From contig JAFLBM010000009.1 in the NCBI GenBank assembly GCA_017303455.1, forward strand, positions 1-64,000: a stretch of 64,000 nt of DNA. Reading direction: 5' to 3'. Below the pieces are notes generated by a model. It worked only from the letters and a program-made list of their open reading frames with translations, did not search any database and was not told the DNA's origin. This document shows positions 25,805 through 33,730 of the stretch, in pieces. Numbering within the stretch: position 1 is the first letter of the stretch; each line of letters opens with the position of its first letter. This stretch comes from Chitinophagales bacterium (GTDB lineage Bacteria > Bacteroidota > Bacteroidia > Chitinophagales > Chitinophagaceae). A program made the translations under genes and the position numbers.

Positions 25805-27166
25805 CTACCATATTTTTCCTTCTTTCAGGTATTCTTTCCGGATGCCTGCTGTCAATAAGTCATTTGTCAGTTCTTCTGACTGTTGTGCAAGCGCCTGGAG
25901 ACAGGAATAGTGAATTACATTCATGATTCCTGAACCGGTGAGCTCATATTTTTTGGCAATCGAAACAAGGTCAGTACCTGCAGCTAATTTACTATTCGGA
26001 GGCAGACCTTTCTTCCAAATCTGTAATCGTTCAACCGCATTGGGTGGAGGGAATTGTATGATGGAATGAAACCTCCGGGTGAAGGCCTCGTCAATATTAT
26101 TTTTAAAGTTGGTGGCAAGTATGACTAATCCATCAAAATTTTCAATACGCTGCAGCAGGTAGGCAGCTTCCTGGTTGGCATATTTATCATGTGCATCTTT
26201 CACATTGGTCCGCTTGCTGAATAAGGCATCGGCTTCATCAAAGAAAAGTATCCAGTCCTTATTTTCGGCTTTGGCAAATAGTTGAGAAAGGTTCTTTTCG
26301 GTTTCACCAATGTACTTTGAAATCACCATCGAGAGATCAATCTTGAAAACATCCTTACCGGTATATTTTCCCAGCAGGCTGGCGGTTAAGGTCTTCCCCG
26401 TTCCGGGAGGCCCGTAAAATAAAACCCGGTATCCCGGCTTGAATTTTTTATGCATGCCCCACTGTTTCATCAGTGTCGGGTGATAGTTGATCCAGTTCTC
26501 AAGTTCTGTGATCTGCTGAATCGTAGTTTCATTCAATACAATATCATCCCAGTCCATGGAGGTGGTAATGCGTTGTGCGGGAAACTCCATACTCAATGCA
26601 GGATAGGAGAGGCGACCGGTGGTGAACCATTCAATATATTCTTCGGACAGAATTATTTTGCCACTAAGTCTTGGTTCCCCTGCCGGTACATGTTCAAGCC
26701 ATAAAACATTCAGACGTGCAAATAAATGATCATTGCTGAACACCTGCTGATAAAATAACCGGGCCTCCCGGTCATTACCTGCCAGCAGGAAGAGAGCAGT
26801 TTCACCTGTGGGCAAAAAGCCACGAAAATTTTTACCCCTTGATCCACCGATCACGGGGAAATCACCGTCGCCGGGAATATGCTCTTTAATATGTGTATCA
26901 AGAAAGGAGGGATCAATATGCGGCACCAAAGCCAGCAACAACACCAGTATTTGTTCTTGCGAAAGCCTATGTTGCCGGATAAATTGTTCAAGGGGTTGTT
27001 TATCGCCCGGTAAATGCAGGCTGCCGTTTGGTATTGTGAATACAACCGGATCTTTTGCAAAGCTGGCCTGGAGGCGGGAAGCAATAATCCTTTTTAAAAA
27101 AGAAAGATATTCTTCTGCGATTACCCCGGTAGTTGCACCGGTTGCATCCTGAACTTTAGCGATCAT
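25805..27166 (-). CDS. CIS-associated AAA+ ATPase
   Basis: A 453-residue protein with an unassigned N-terminal part and a C-terminal AAA+ domain. Walker A is GPPGTGKT at residues 252-259, Walker B is 'ILFFDEADALF' near 303-313, and sensor/arginine-finger elements follow ('ILATNFKNNIDEAFTRRFH'). AAA+ ATPases of this kind are a fixed component of extracellular CIS loci (Afp15/Pvc15 position), where they are thought to help assembly or cargo handling. It is the last gene of the minus-strand operon, 4 bases after the DUF4157 gene. Confidence 0.88.
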   Translation of the reverse strand: MIAKVQDATGATTGVIAEEYLSFLKRIIASRLQASFAKDPVVFTIPNGSLHLPGDKQPLEQFIRQHRLSQEQILVLLLALVPHIDPSFLDTHIKEHIPGDGDFPVIGGSRGKNFRGFLPTGETALFLLAGNDREARLFYQQVFSNDHLFARLNVLWLEHVPAGEPRLSGKIILSEEYIEWFTTGRLSYPALSMEFPAQRITTSMDWDDIVLNETTIQQITELENWINYHPTLMKQWGMHKKFKPGYRVLFYGPPGTGKTLTASLLGKYTGKDVFKIDLSMVISKYIGETEKNLSQLFAKAENKDWILFFDEADALFSKRTNVKDAHDKYANQEAAYLLQRIENFDGLVILATNFKNNIDEAFTRRFHSIIQFPPPNAVERLQIWKKGLPPNSKLAAGTDLVSIAKKYELTGSGIMNVIHYSCLQALAQQSEELTNDLLTAGIRKEYLKEGKIW

Positions 27167-27170
27167 AGCT

Positions 27171-28025
27171 TTACTTTTTGGGTGACGAAGGTTTTTGACT
27201 GATACCGGTTTGCTGTATCACATGAGTGAGTTCATGTGCTATCAAGCCCTGGCCGGCTGTACTGTAAGGGAGGTATTGCCCTTCATTAAAATAAATATCA
27301 AAGCCATTTGTAAAAGCCAGTGAATGCAACTCCCTGTTCATGCCGATTGCTTCTGCATCCGTATGAATGCGGACAAGGCTCAGGTCAACTTTTAATTCGG
27401 CTTCCATTTTCTTCCGGATATCATCCGGTAAAGCATACCCCTTTCCTTTTGATTCCCGGATGCGTTCTTCCACGGAGGCTTTATGAGCCGTATGGGCCGG
27501 CCCGCCTGTTTTAGCAGCTGTCATCACCTGTTCATCTTTTTTATTGCCGGCAGCTTCTTTTTTTTGCACTGCTTTTTCTTCTTTCTTGTCACCCTCACTC
27601 ATTTTCTGCACCGGCTTTTCCTCATCTTTCTTCTCCATCTTCTGTATGCCAGGCTCTTTTTTCTCTTCCTCTTTTTTGTTCACTTTATTCTTGTCTTTAT
27701 CTTTTTCATCGGCAGCTGCCATTTTCTGTACCGGCTTCTCTTCGTCTTTTTTATCCATCTTTTGGATGCCCGGCTCTTTCTTTTCTTCTTCTTTTTTTTG
27801 CACTGCCGGCTTTTCTTTTTCTTCCTCTGCTTTTTTCTGCACTTTATCACCTACGGCATTGGCTTCTTTTTCCTGTTTGTCATTCTTATCACCTACGGCC
27901 AGCTTGGCCTGGAAGAATACATCGTCTTTCTTTTTCACATCCTCCTGTTTTTTACTGAAGAAGGGCTGCTCACTTTGTTCAGCACCCTGCTGGTGCAGTG
28001 GTTTGCGGGTATGAGATGATTGCAT
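27171..28025 (-). CDS. DUF4157 (eCIS core) protein with charged repeat linker
   Basis: A 284-residue protein in three parts. The N-terminus (about 20-62) holds 'PFFSKK', 'DVFFQAKLAVG' and 'NDKQEKEA', a leader also seen in the large effector upstream. The middle (about 65-180) is a Lys/Glu-rich linker with two copies of a 40-residue unit. The C-terminal 90 residues form a DUF4157 domain with the HExxH-type metallopeptidase motif in 'AHELTHVIQQ'. Unlike the large effector there is no further toxin domain after it. It may be a cargo, a cargo adaptor, or a stripped effector; the family's biochemical role is not settled. Confidence 0.8.
   Translation of the reverse strand: MQSSHTRKPLHQQGAEQSEQPFFSKKQEDVKKKDDVFFQAKLAVGDKNDKQEKEANAVGDKVQKKAEEEKEKPAVQKKEEEKKEPGIQKMDKKDEEKPVQKMAAADEKDKDKNKVNKKEEEKKEPGIQKMEKKDEEKPVQKMSEGDKKEEKAVQKKEAAGNKKDEQVMTAAKTGGPAHTAHKASVEERIRESKGKGYALPDDIRKKMEAELKVDLSLVRIHTDAEAIGMNRELHSLAFTNGFDIYFNEGQYLPYSTAGQGLIAHELTHVIQQTGISQKPSSPKK
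27600..27798 (-). repeat. Two-copy direct repeat, period 120 bases, in DUF4157 gene
   Basis: Two near-identical stretches (27600-27678 and 27720-27798) encode the same peptide pattern, with 'KKEPGIQKM' and 'DEEKPVQKM' in each copy, exactly 120 bases (40 codons) apart. The difference is limited to a few synonymous or D/E changes, so the duplication is fairly recent or kept similar by recombination. It lengthens the charged linker of the DUF4157 protein in frame. Confidence 0.8.
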
Positions 28026-28035
28026 AGTATATAGT

Positions 28036-28722
28036 TTAGATTATAATCCCGATGACACCAAGTTGTTCTTTAAATAAGTCAAATCCGTTGCCGGCTTCTT
28101 CTTTTGTTTTGAAATAAGATAAAATTTTTCCGTCGAGAGATAATAGTTTATTCCCAGTTAGGCTTATCTTACTTACAATAATTCTGATTTGTTTTATATC
28201 TGCATCAGATAATTCATAATAGGACTGCCACTGCAATAAGGATTTTTCAAATGATAAGAAGTGGTTGTGATAAATAAAAAGACCGTTCGTTAATGCATCT
28301 TCCCATTTTTCATTAACAAAAGTATTCAGCTCATTCCCCCAAAAGGCAGACGTAATGATGGGCAGGTTTTTCCCCTTGTAACCCTGTATCATGTATTGAA
28401 GGCATTCTTCCGTAGCGATTTTGTATAAATTATCAGGCACTTCATTTAGAAATGGCTTGTATGAGTAATCGCTTTTCTGACTTATGGAAAATGGATTCCT
28501 GGAACTTTCTTTGCTAAAAGCAACGCCAATAAACTCTTTACTGTCTGTAAAACTTATAGTGCCAAAGGTGCCGCCGGTATTACTGATACTGTAATTGTTA
28601 TTCTCCCAGGATTGCTCCAGTAGTTTAACTTTTGAGCTTATCAACCAAACAGCTTGGGAAATATATCCCAGGAAGCAATTTTGTTTGATTTGAGAAAAAC
28701 TATATTTCCTTTCTATTATCAT
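28036..28722 (-). CDS. Candidate immunity protein for the HNH effector
   Basis: A 228-residue soluble protein with no recognised family, no signal peptide and no membrane segment. Its ATG directly abuts the stop of the 1196-residue effector gene (TAGATG), the arrangement typical of polymorphic toxin/immunity pairs. It is visibly more AT-rich than the neighbouring structural genes, as immunity genes and toxin tips often are. It is followed 10 bases later by the DUF4157 gene. The immunity call is inference from position and composition; it could instead be a chaperone or loading factor. Confidence 0.6.
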   Translation of the reverse strand: MIIERKYSFSQIKQNCFLGYISQAVWLISSKVKLLEQSWENNNYSISNTGGTFGTISFTDSKEFIGVAFSKESSRNPFSISQKSDYSYKPFLNEVPDNLYKIATEECLQYMIQGYKGKNLPIITSAFWGNELNTFVNEKWEDALTNGLFIYHNHFLSFEKSLLQWQSYYELSDADIKQIRIIVSKISLTGNKLLSLDGKILSYFKTKEEAGNGFDLFKEQLGVIGIII

Positions 28723-31700
28723 CTAATCAACTTTAGCAGATTTACCAATATTTTCTTTCATGCTAAGGACCGCAGCATTGGCATATGTATTCCATCCTCC
28801 TTTAGATCGTGGAAAAACATGGTCAATGTTTACTTCATCCGTATTCACCTTTTTACCTTTTACCCTTACGGAAGCAGGCAGTAAAGCTTTGCCGGATGTA
28901 TCGGACTTTAAGGTACCGCCATTTTTAGATGTATTTACTTCTATTATCCTGGCTTTTTGTGTACCTGTAAAATGCTTGAAAGGGCCGCTGTCTGGTAATT
29001 CTTCACCCGTTAATTCAGGATAATATTTACCCTCTCCCTTAGCTCTTCCGTCCATCTTTTCAAGATTTGATCCCGGCTTCACCTTGTCAAGAGGAAGACC
29101 ATATTTTGATCTCTTCTTGGATTTACCTGAAATTACATCCGTCCAAAGCATTTTGTCTTTTACTTCAATTAATCTACCCGCTTCCCAATTACCATTATAC
29201 ATTATAATAACTTCCTCTCCGGCTTTAAAGCCATCAGGGAATTTATCTTCTTCTTCTGCACTTCCTGGCACATCTCCTTCTTTATCTTTTTTCTGGATAT
29301 AATGATACTTCCAGTTTTTACCCGCATCGACTGGTTTGACTGACTTAAATGTATCTCCATGGGAACCCTGTACATTTTTCGCCACTTTTTCAGCTTCTTC
29401 TTTTGTCAGCTTACCATCAGCAGCAATTTTCTTATCCTCATCCTGAATAGCTTTAATACCCAGGTCCAGTTTCTTTTGCTTTTCCTTATCAACTCCTTTC
29501 TCTTCCTTTTCATCCCCGGGTTTCATAATTGCTTTCACCCTTGCCGGTTTCTTACTACCTTTTCCTTTGGCGGCTACAGACACTTCCCAGGCATCACCTT
29601 TTGGAGTTACCGTTATGGCTACTTTATGCTGGGCTTTGATCTTTTCTACTGCGGCTGTGATCTCAGCCTTGGTCATGGCTTTGCCTTTTGCCAGCGCATC
29701 CACTTTCTTCATGGCCGCATCCATGTTCTTCAGTTCATCATTCTTGTCGGCATCCTTTCCTTTTTTATCTTTTCCTCCGCCACCCTTGGCAGGCGGTGCC
29801 TTTTTATCGCCCCCTTTATCGCCTCCTTTTGTATCAGCCGGTTTGGCCGTAGCACCACCGGCACCTCCGTCGACAAACTTGCCGGGCTTTTCCTGTTTGC
29901 CTTTGCCACCACCGGAAGGTACTTTTTCATCTACAAGGTCGGTCATGAACTTACCACCATCAAAATCTGCTTTACCAAAACTGATCTCCGGCGTTTTACC
30001 GGAGCCCAGCACATATTCCATATCTGCACCAATACCAAACTCGCCAGGCAACGGATATTCTAATGAACCAATCGGCCAGGTCCATTTTTTATCTGGGGCT
30101 GGTGACCACCAGGGGCTGTCGAGCTCTGCAAAAAGATCACCACTTAATCCCAGGAAAGGTTGCGCTGCAATTTCCATATGGCCCTTAAAGAAAAATTCGC
30201 CGGGATCACGGTACCCGATCACCGGTCTTGCATCCACATAGCCTTTTACACCTGCATCTGCATTGACACCAACGCCCAGTTTAATATCATGCCCTAAGAT
30301 GGTTAGTCCCACGCCGCCTTCTGCTCTTAACCGTAATCCGGCATAGGCAGATATATTTAATGAACCGGCAATAGTTATACTTTTTGCAATGGCGGGATCG
30401 GTGGAATAGGTGCCTTCAATCTCTATATTGTAGATCTTGGCAGGGCCTACCCTTGCCATTGCGATGAGGGCAACATTGGCAAATACAAAAACATTTCCAA
30501 CGACCGGTATACCATAAGCAGCCCTCGCTTCAAGTTTGAAAAGTTCTTTGTCAAAATTCTTTTGCGGGAAAAGTTCAATTTCTTTGGGAGGAGCGATCTT
30601 ACCCACTACTGTTACATCCCCTTTGCCATCCACAATTACACTTACCGTACCTGCAAACCATTCAGTCAGGTTAAATGTAAGGCTGCCCATGCCCGCCAAT
30701 GCTCTTTCTCCTTTTCCTGCTGGTGCTGGTACTTCAGCAGGTAATGATGCTTCGGCTGCATTGCCGCCGGCTCCGACTTGTTCTCTGGCGAAATTATCTG
30801 CAGTGGCTTTGTCAGTAGCAATCAGGGTTAGGGAACCACTCAGTTTATTGGCGCTGTAACTGACAGTGCCTTTTATATCAATACTGCCATCGTCTTTATA
30901 CACAACACTGACTGTGCCGGAGAAGGAAGCAAAATTTACTCCTACATCAACTCCTCCTGTTAACGGACCTTTTTCATTGCTGATATTTAAAGTAGCATCT
31001 GCAATACCTTTTGCTTTGACGGTGGCACTAACTTTTACAACAGGCTTTTGTAAATTCTCAAAACCAGCGGTTAATGTGGCGGTCGCAAACTCAGCAACTT
31101 TCACACTTACATCATTGATACTGAGTTTTAACGTGCCATCCGTAAAATCATTGGTGAATTTTCCCTGTAGTGATTTTATATCAATACCAGCCCACCCCAG
31201 GCTGGCTGCATTTTTTTGTATCCAGTTATCAAGGTCACCGGAACTTTTCGGGGTACCTACTTTGCCTTTTACCACACTATCAGTAATGCCGGTATGCAGG
31301 GTAGGAGAAGCGGCGGATAAATAAGGAACATTTAAAGGAATCTTAGCCTTTGCTCCACCCTTAATATCATATTTATCGTTTTTACCGGTGATCTTCACCG
31401 TAGCAGTACCTCCCATTTCACCCATGGAAAGAATAACATCTACTCCCTTATACTTTGATTCTTCAATTTCTGTTTTCAGTTTTTCAGAGGGGGTAAATGT
31501 ACCTTTTGAAATATCCACTGTTTCTGTACTGCCCGCAGCCGGTGCAGCCGCAGGAGCATCTGCTTTCTGTATCAGTTTTGTTTGTATAGCAGGTGTCGCT
31601 TCCTGCTTATCTTTTTTCTGAACGCTGGCTCCCTGCTGAACAGTATGTGTCAGTTCATGGGCCAGCAAATGCGAACCTTCAGATGAATTAGGATTGTATT

Positions 31701-32313
31701 TTCCTTCATTGAAATAAATATCATTGCCATGGGTAAATGCCTGGGCACCGATCTGGTTATTCATTTTAGCAGCATTGCTGTCATTATGAATACGTACACC
31801 GCTGAAATCAGCACCAAAACCAGATTCCATCGATTGCTTTGCCTGTTCGGGTAGTGGTTGCCCGCCACCCTTGGTTGAATTAAGTTGTGATTGCAGGGCA
31901 GAAGAAGCGGGCTGGCCTGAACTATTCTCTGATTTTGTCTGGATCTTTTGTTTTTCGGCTGGCTCTTCATTACTTTCAAAAGCTGCTTTCTTTTGAAGCT
32001 TATTCCCTGTTTTATCTATCTCTTCCTCTTTCTTTTGTAGTTGTTCTTCTTTAGCAGTTTTGGTTTGAACGGCAGGTGCCGGGTTGTTGAGCTTACTGAC
32101 TACTTTATCAGCAGTAGTATCGGCCTGTTTTTCAAAACTATCATTACTTGCGCCGATCATCAGTTTAGGCTGTGCACCTGTATTCTTAAAAAAGCTATCC
32201 TCTTTATCAGTGGATTCGCTGCCTCCGAAAAAATTTTCTTTTCCAGGGGCATGGAAAAAATTCTTTGCTGGTTGTTTGGCAACTGGGGCGGTATGTGCTG
32301 CTCCGTCCTTCAC
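28723..32313 (-). CDS. DUF4157 polymorphic effector with C-terminal HNH nuclease
   Basis: A 1196-residue modular protein. Residues about 40-72 carry the leader 'SFFKNTGAQPKLMIG' with 'NDSFEKQA'; 145-230 form a DUF4157 domain with 'AHELTHTVQQ' (HELTH at 219-223); 260-800 are a long beta-rich region; 830-900 are a Gly/Lys-rich linker; 900-1100 are charged and helical. The last 35 residues hold an HNH motif: Asp1164-His1165 in 'IDHVFPRSKGG', Asn1179, Asn1188 and Lys1191. It would be a DNA-cutting cargo of the CIS. It starts with GTG one base after the tape-measure stop. No signal peptide or membrane anchor is seen. Confidence 0.82.
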   Translation of the reverse strand: MKDGAAHTAPVAKQPAKNFFHAPGKENFFGGSESTDKEDSFFKNTGAQPKLMIGASNDSFEKQADTTADKVVSKLNNPAPAVQTKTAKEEQLQKKEEEIDKTGNKLQKKAAFESNEEPAEKQKIQTKSENSSGQPASSALQSQLNSTKGGGQPLPEQAKQSMESGFGADFSGVRIHNDSNAAKMNNQIGAQAFTHGNDIYFNEGKYNPNSSEGSHLLAHELTHTVQQGASVQKKDKQEATPAIQTKLIQKADAPAAAPAAGSTETVDISKGTFTPSEKLKTEIEESKYKGVDVILSMGEMGGTATVKITGKNDKYDIKGGAKAKIPLNVPYLSAASPTLHTGITDSVVKGKVGTPKSSGDLDNWIQKNAASLGWAGIDIKSLQGKFTNDFTDGTLKLSINDVSVKVAEFATATLTAGFENLQKPVVKVSATVKAKGIADATLNISNEKGPLTGGVDVGVNFASFSGTVSVVYKDDGSIDIKGTVSYSANKLSGSLTLIATDKATADNFAREQVGAGGNAAEASLPAEVPAPAGKGERALAGMGSLTFNLTEWFAGTVSVIVDGKGDVTVVGKIAPPKEIELFPQKNFDKELFKLEARAAYGIPVVGNVFVFANVALIAMARVGPAKIYNIEIEGTYSTDPAIAKSITIAGSLNISAYAGLRLRAEGGVGLTILGHDIKLGVGVNADAGVKGYVDARPVIGYRDPGEFFFKGHMEIAAQPFLGLSGDLFAELDSPWWSPAPDKKWTWPIGSLEYPLPGEFGIGADMEYVLGSGKTPEISFGKADFDGGKFMTDLVDEKVPSGGGKGKQEKPGKFVDGGAGGATAKPADTKGGDKGGDKKAPPAKGGGGKDKKGKDADKNDELKNMDAAMKKVDALAKGKAMTKAEITAAVEKIKAQHKVAITVTPKGDAWEVSVAAKGKGSKKPARVKAIMKPGDEKEEKGVDKEKQKKLDLGIKAIQDEDKKIAADGKLTKEEAEKVAKNVQGSHGDTFKSVKPVDAGKNWKYHYIQKKDKEGDVPGSAEEEDKFPDGFKAGEEVIIMYNGNWEAGRLIEVKDKMLWTDVISGKSKKRSKYGLPLDKVKPGSNLEKMDGRAKGEGKYYPELTGEELPDSGPFKHFTGTQKARIIEVNTSKNGGTLKSDTSGKALLPASVRVKGKKVNTDEVNIDHVFPRSKGGWNTYANAAVLSMKENIGKSAKVD

Positions 32314-32314
32314 T

Positions 32315-33730
32315 TTAATTAGTTGGCCATTCGGTGTACAATACTTTTTTTAACCAGGGTAAAGTGATAATAGAATGACTCCAGGGCAACTGGTCAAGCA
32401 AAATATCAATGCTGTTTTTTTCGATTATCAGCTTGTGTTGTTGTTCTGAAAGGATTAGTTTTCCCTTGCGCTGTAAAAAGCCTTCCCGGAGACCGGCAGG
32501 TGAACTGTTCTTTAATACTTTCCAGTGATGGATAACGGCCTTCAGGAGTTGTTCTGCTTCCTGTTTCATACTGTCAGTTAGTGTAACGAAACGATTAACA
32601 GGAATACCATGGGGCCAGGCGCAGAGATATTTTTCAAAGATCAGTTCATGTTCATAGGGCTGTTCATGACCCGTGGCCAGGAAATAAGCGAGGTGTATGG
32701 CTGTTTCCTTTGATTCATTACCTGCAAATTCTTCATCACGGAGCAGCCCGAGATTTTTAAAAAAATACTGTAAAAAGGGATGTAATAAAATAAGGCCGGC
32801 ATGCCGGACATAAATTCCGTCGGTTTCTTCCCCAATTTCATCCGTTTGATCTGTATTAGCTTTCCGGGGCGAAGCTTGACCAGGGGCAGGATATTCGTAG
32901 TCTTTTATTCCTGCTGGTATAATATTCCCCATTTCGGGTTTATGCAGTAGTTCATTTACTTCAGTAATGACAGGGGAAGAAAAATTTTCTTTTCTTGTTA
33001 TTTCAGCAGCGAGAATTTTTAATAACTTCTTCAAATTTGCTTTAGCCGGTTCGTTACTCCTTTCTTCTTCTGCTATAAGAGAATCAGTCGTCTTTGTTGC
33101 TGTAATGCTGGTGACAGTACTGAAATGAGTAATAATAAAAAAGCAGAAGCTGCTTGTAAACTGCCTGAAAAGCCTCTCCGGGGCTACAGGTGATTCTGTC
33201 AATACCCTGAATAAGGGTAACCATATTCTCTTTTCTGAACTCCGGATGGTTTCTGTCAGCAGTATTTCGTCAAGCCAGTTTTGTTTTTGCGATACATACC
33301 ATTCCTGCTTACCATACCGGAGAAAGAAAATAAAGTTGTTTAGTATCGTTTCGGCAGAAGAAACAGAAGCGGTATCATCAGCCAGTGCTAATTCGTTGCC
33401 AGGTTTAGTGAAGCCCGATTTCTCTGAGCCCTTTACCGTTTCCCGGCTTGTTTTGTATGATACAGCACTGACAAGTTCAGCGGGTAGTTGTTCAATCAGT
33501 AAATTTTCTATTTCTTCCACTGACCGGGCACTGAATTCGAGAGAAATCTTATCATATCGTACGGACTGGCTAACCTGGGGACTATTTTTCAATGCCTGCT
33601 CCAGTTTCGGGAGCAATTTTGTATTCCAGAACTCAGAAAAGTTTCCATAGATGTGCCGGGCTGTTTTAATATCCGGCACATCTATATCAATGTTTACCTT
33701 TTGTATGATATGATCCTGCTCTGTTATCAA
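32315..33730 (-). CDS. CIS tape-measure-type protein (CIS_TMP family)
   Basis: A 471-residue protein matching the family annotated as contractile injection system tape-measure protein. The diagnostic C-terminal region is visible: 'RHAGLILLHPFLQYFFKNLGL', then 'AIHLAYFLATG' and 'KYLCAWPHGIPV', and the end 'LPWSHSIITLPWLKKVLYTEWP'. In phage tails the tape measure sets tube length. It starts with TTG, overlapping the previous stop by 4 bases (TTGA), and no nearer ATG exists, which supports coupled translation. Its place after the wedge genes matches other CIS loci. Confidence 0.8.
   Translation of the reverse strand: MITEQDHIIQKVNIDIDVPDIKTARHIYGNFSEFWNTKLLPKLEQALKNSPQVSQSVRYDKISLEFSARSVEEIENLLIEQLPAELVSAVSYKTSRETVKGSEKSGFTKPGNELALADDTASVSSAETILNNFIFFLRYGKQEWYVSQKQNWLDEILLTETIRSSEKRIWLPLFRVLTESPVAPERLFRQFTSSFCFFIITHFSTVTSITATKTTDSLIAEEERSNEPAKANLKKLLKILAAEITRKENFSSPVITEVNELLHKPEMGNIIPAGIKDYEYPAPGQASPRKANTDQTDEIGEETDGIYVRHAGLILLHPFLQYFFKNLGLLRDEEFAGNESKETAIHLAYFLATGHEQPYEHELIFEKYLCAWPHGIPVNRFVTLTDSMKQEAEQLLKAVIHHWKVLKNSSPAGLREGFLQRKGKLILSEQQHKLIIEKNSIDILLDQLPWSHSIITLPWLKKVLYTEWPTN

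Noticed and set aside
27600-27798. CRISPR-like or satellite repeat
   Set aside because: Only two copies, in frame, no spacers; it is a coding duplication.
27483-28019. Long plus-strand ORFs rich in Phe, Leu and Ser opposite the DUF4157 gene
   Set aside because: They are the antisense image of the Lys/Glu-rich linker; the minus-strand gene has the domain, operon context and start, so these are shadows.
29359-31324. Several plus-strand ORFs of 100-234 residues opposite the large effector and long plus-strand ORFs opposite the PKD gene
   Set aside because: They are low-complexity reverse readings of an intact coding region with clear domains on the minus strand.
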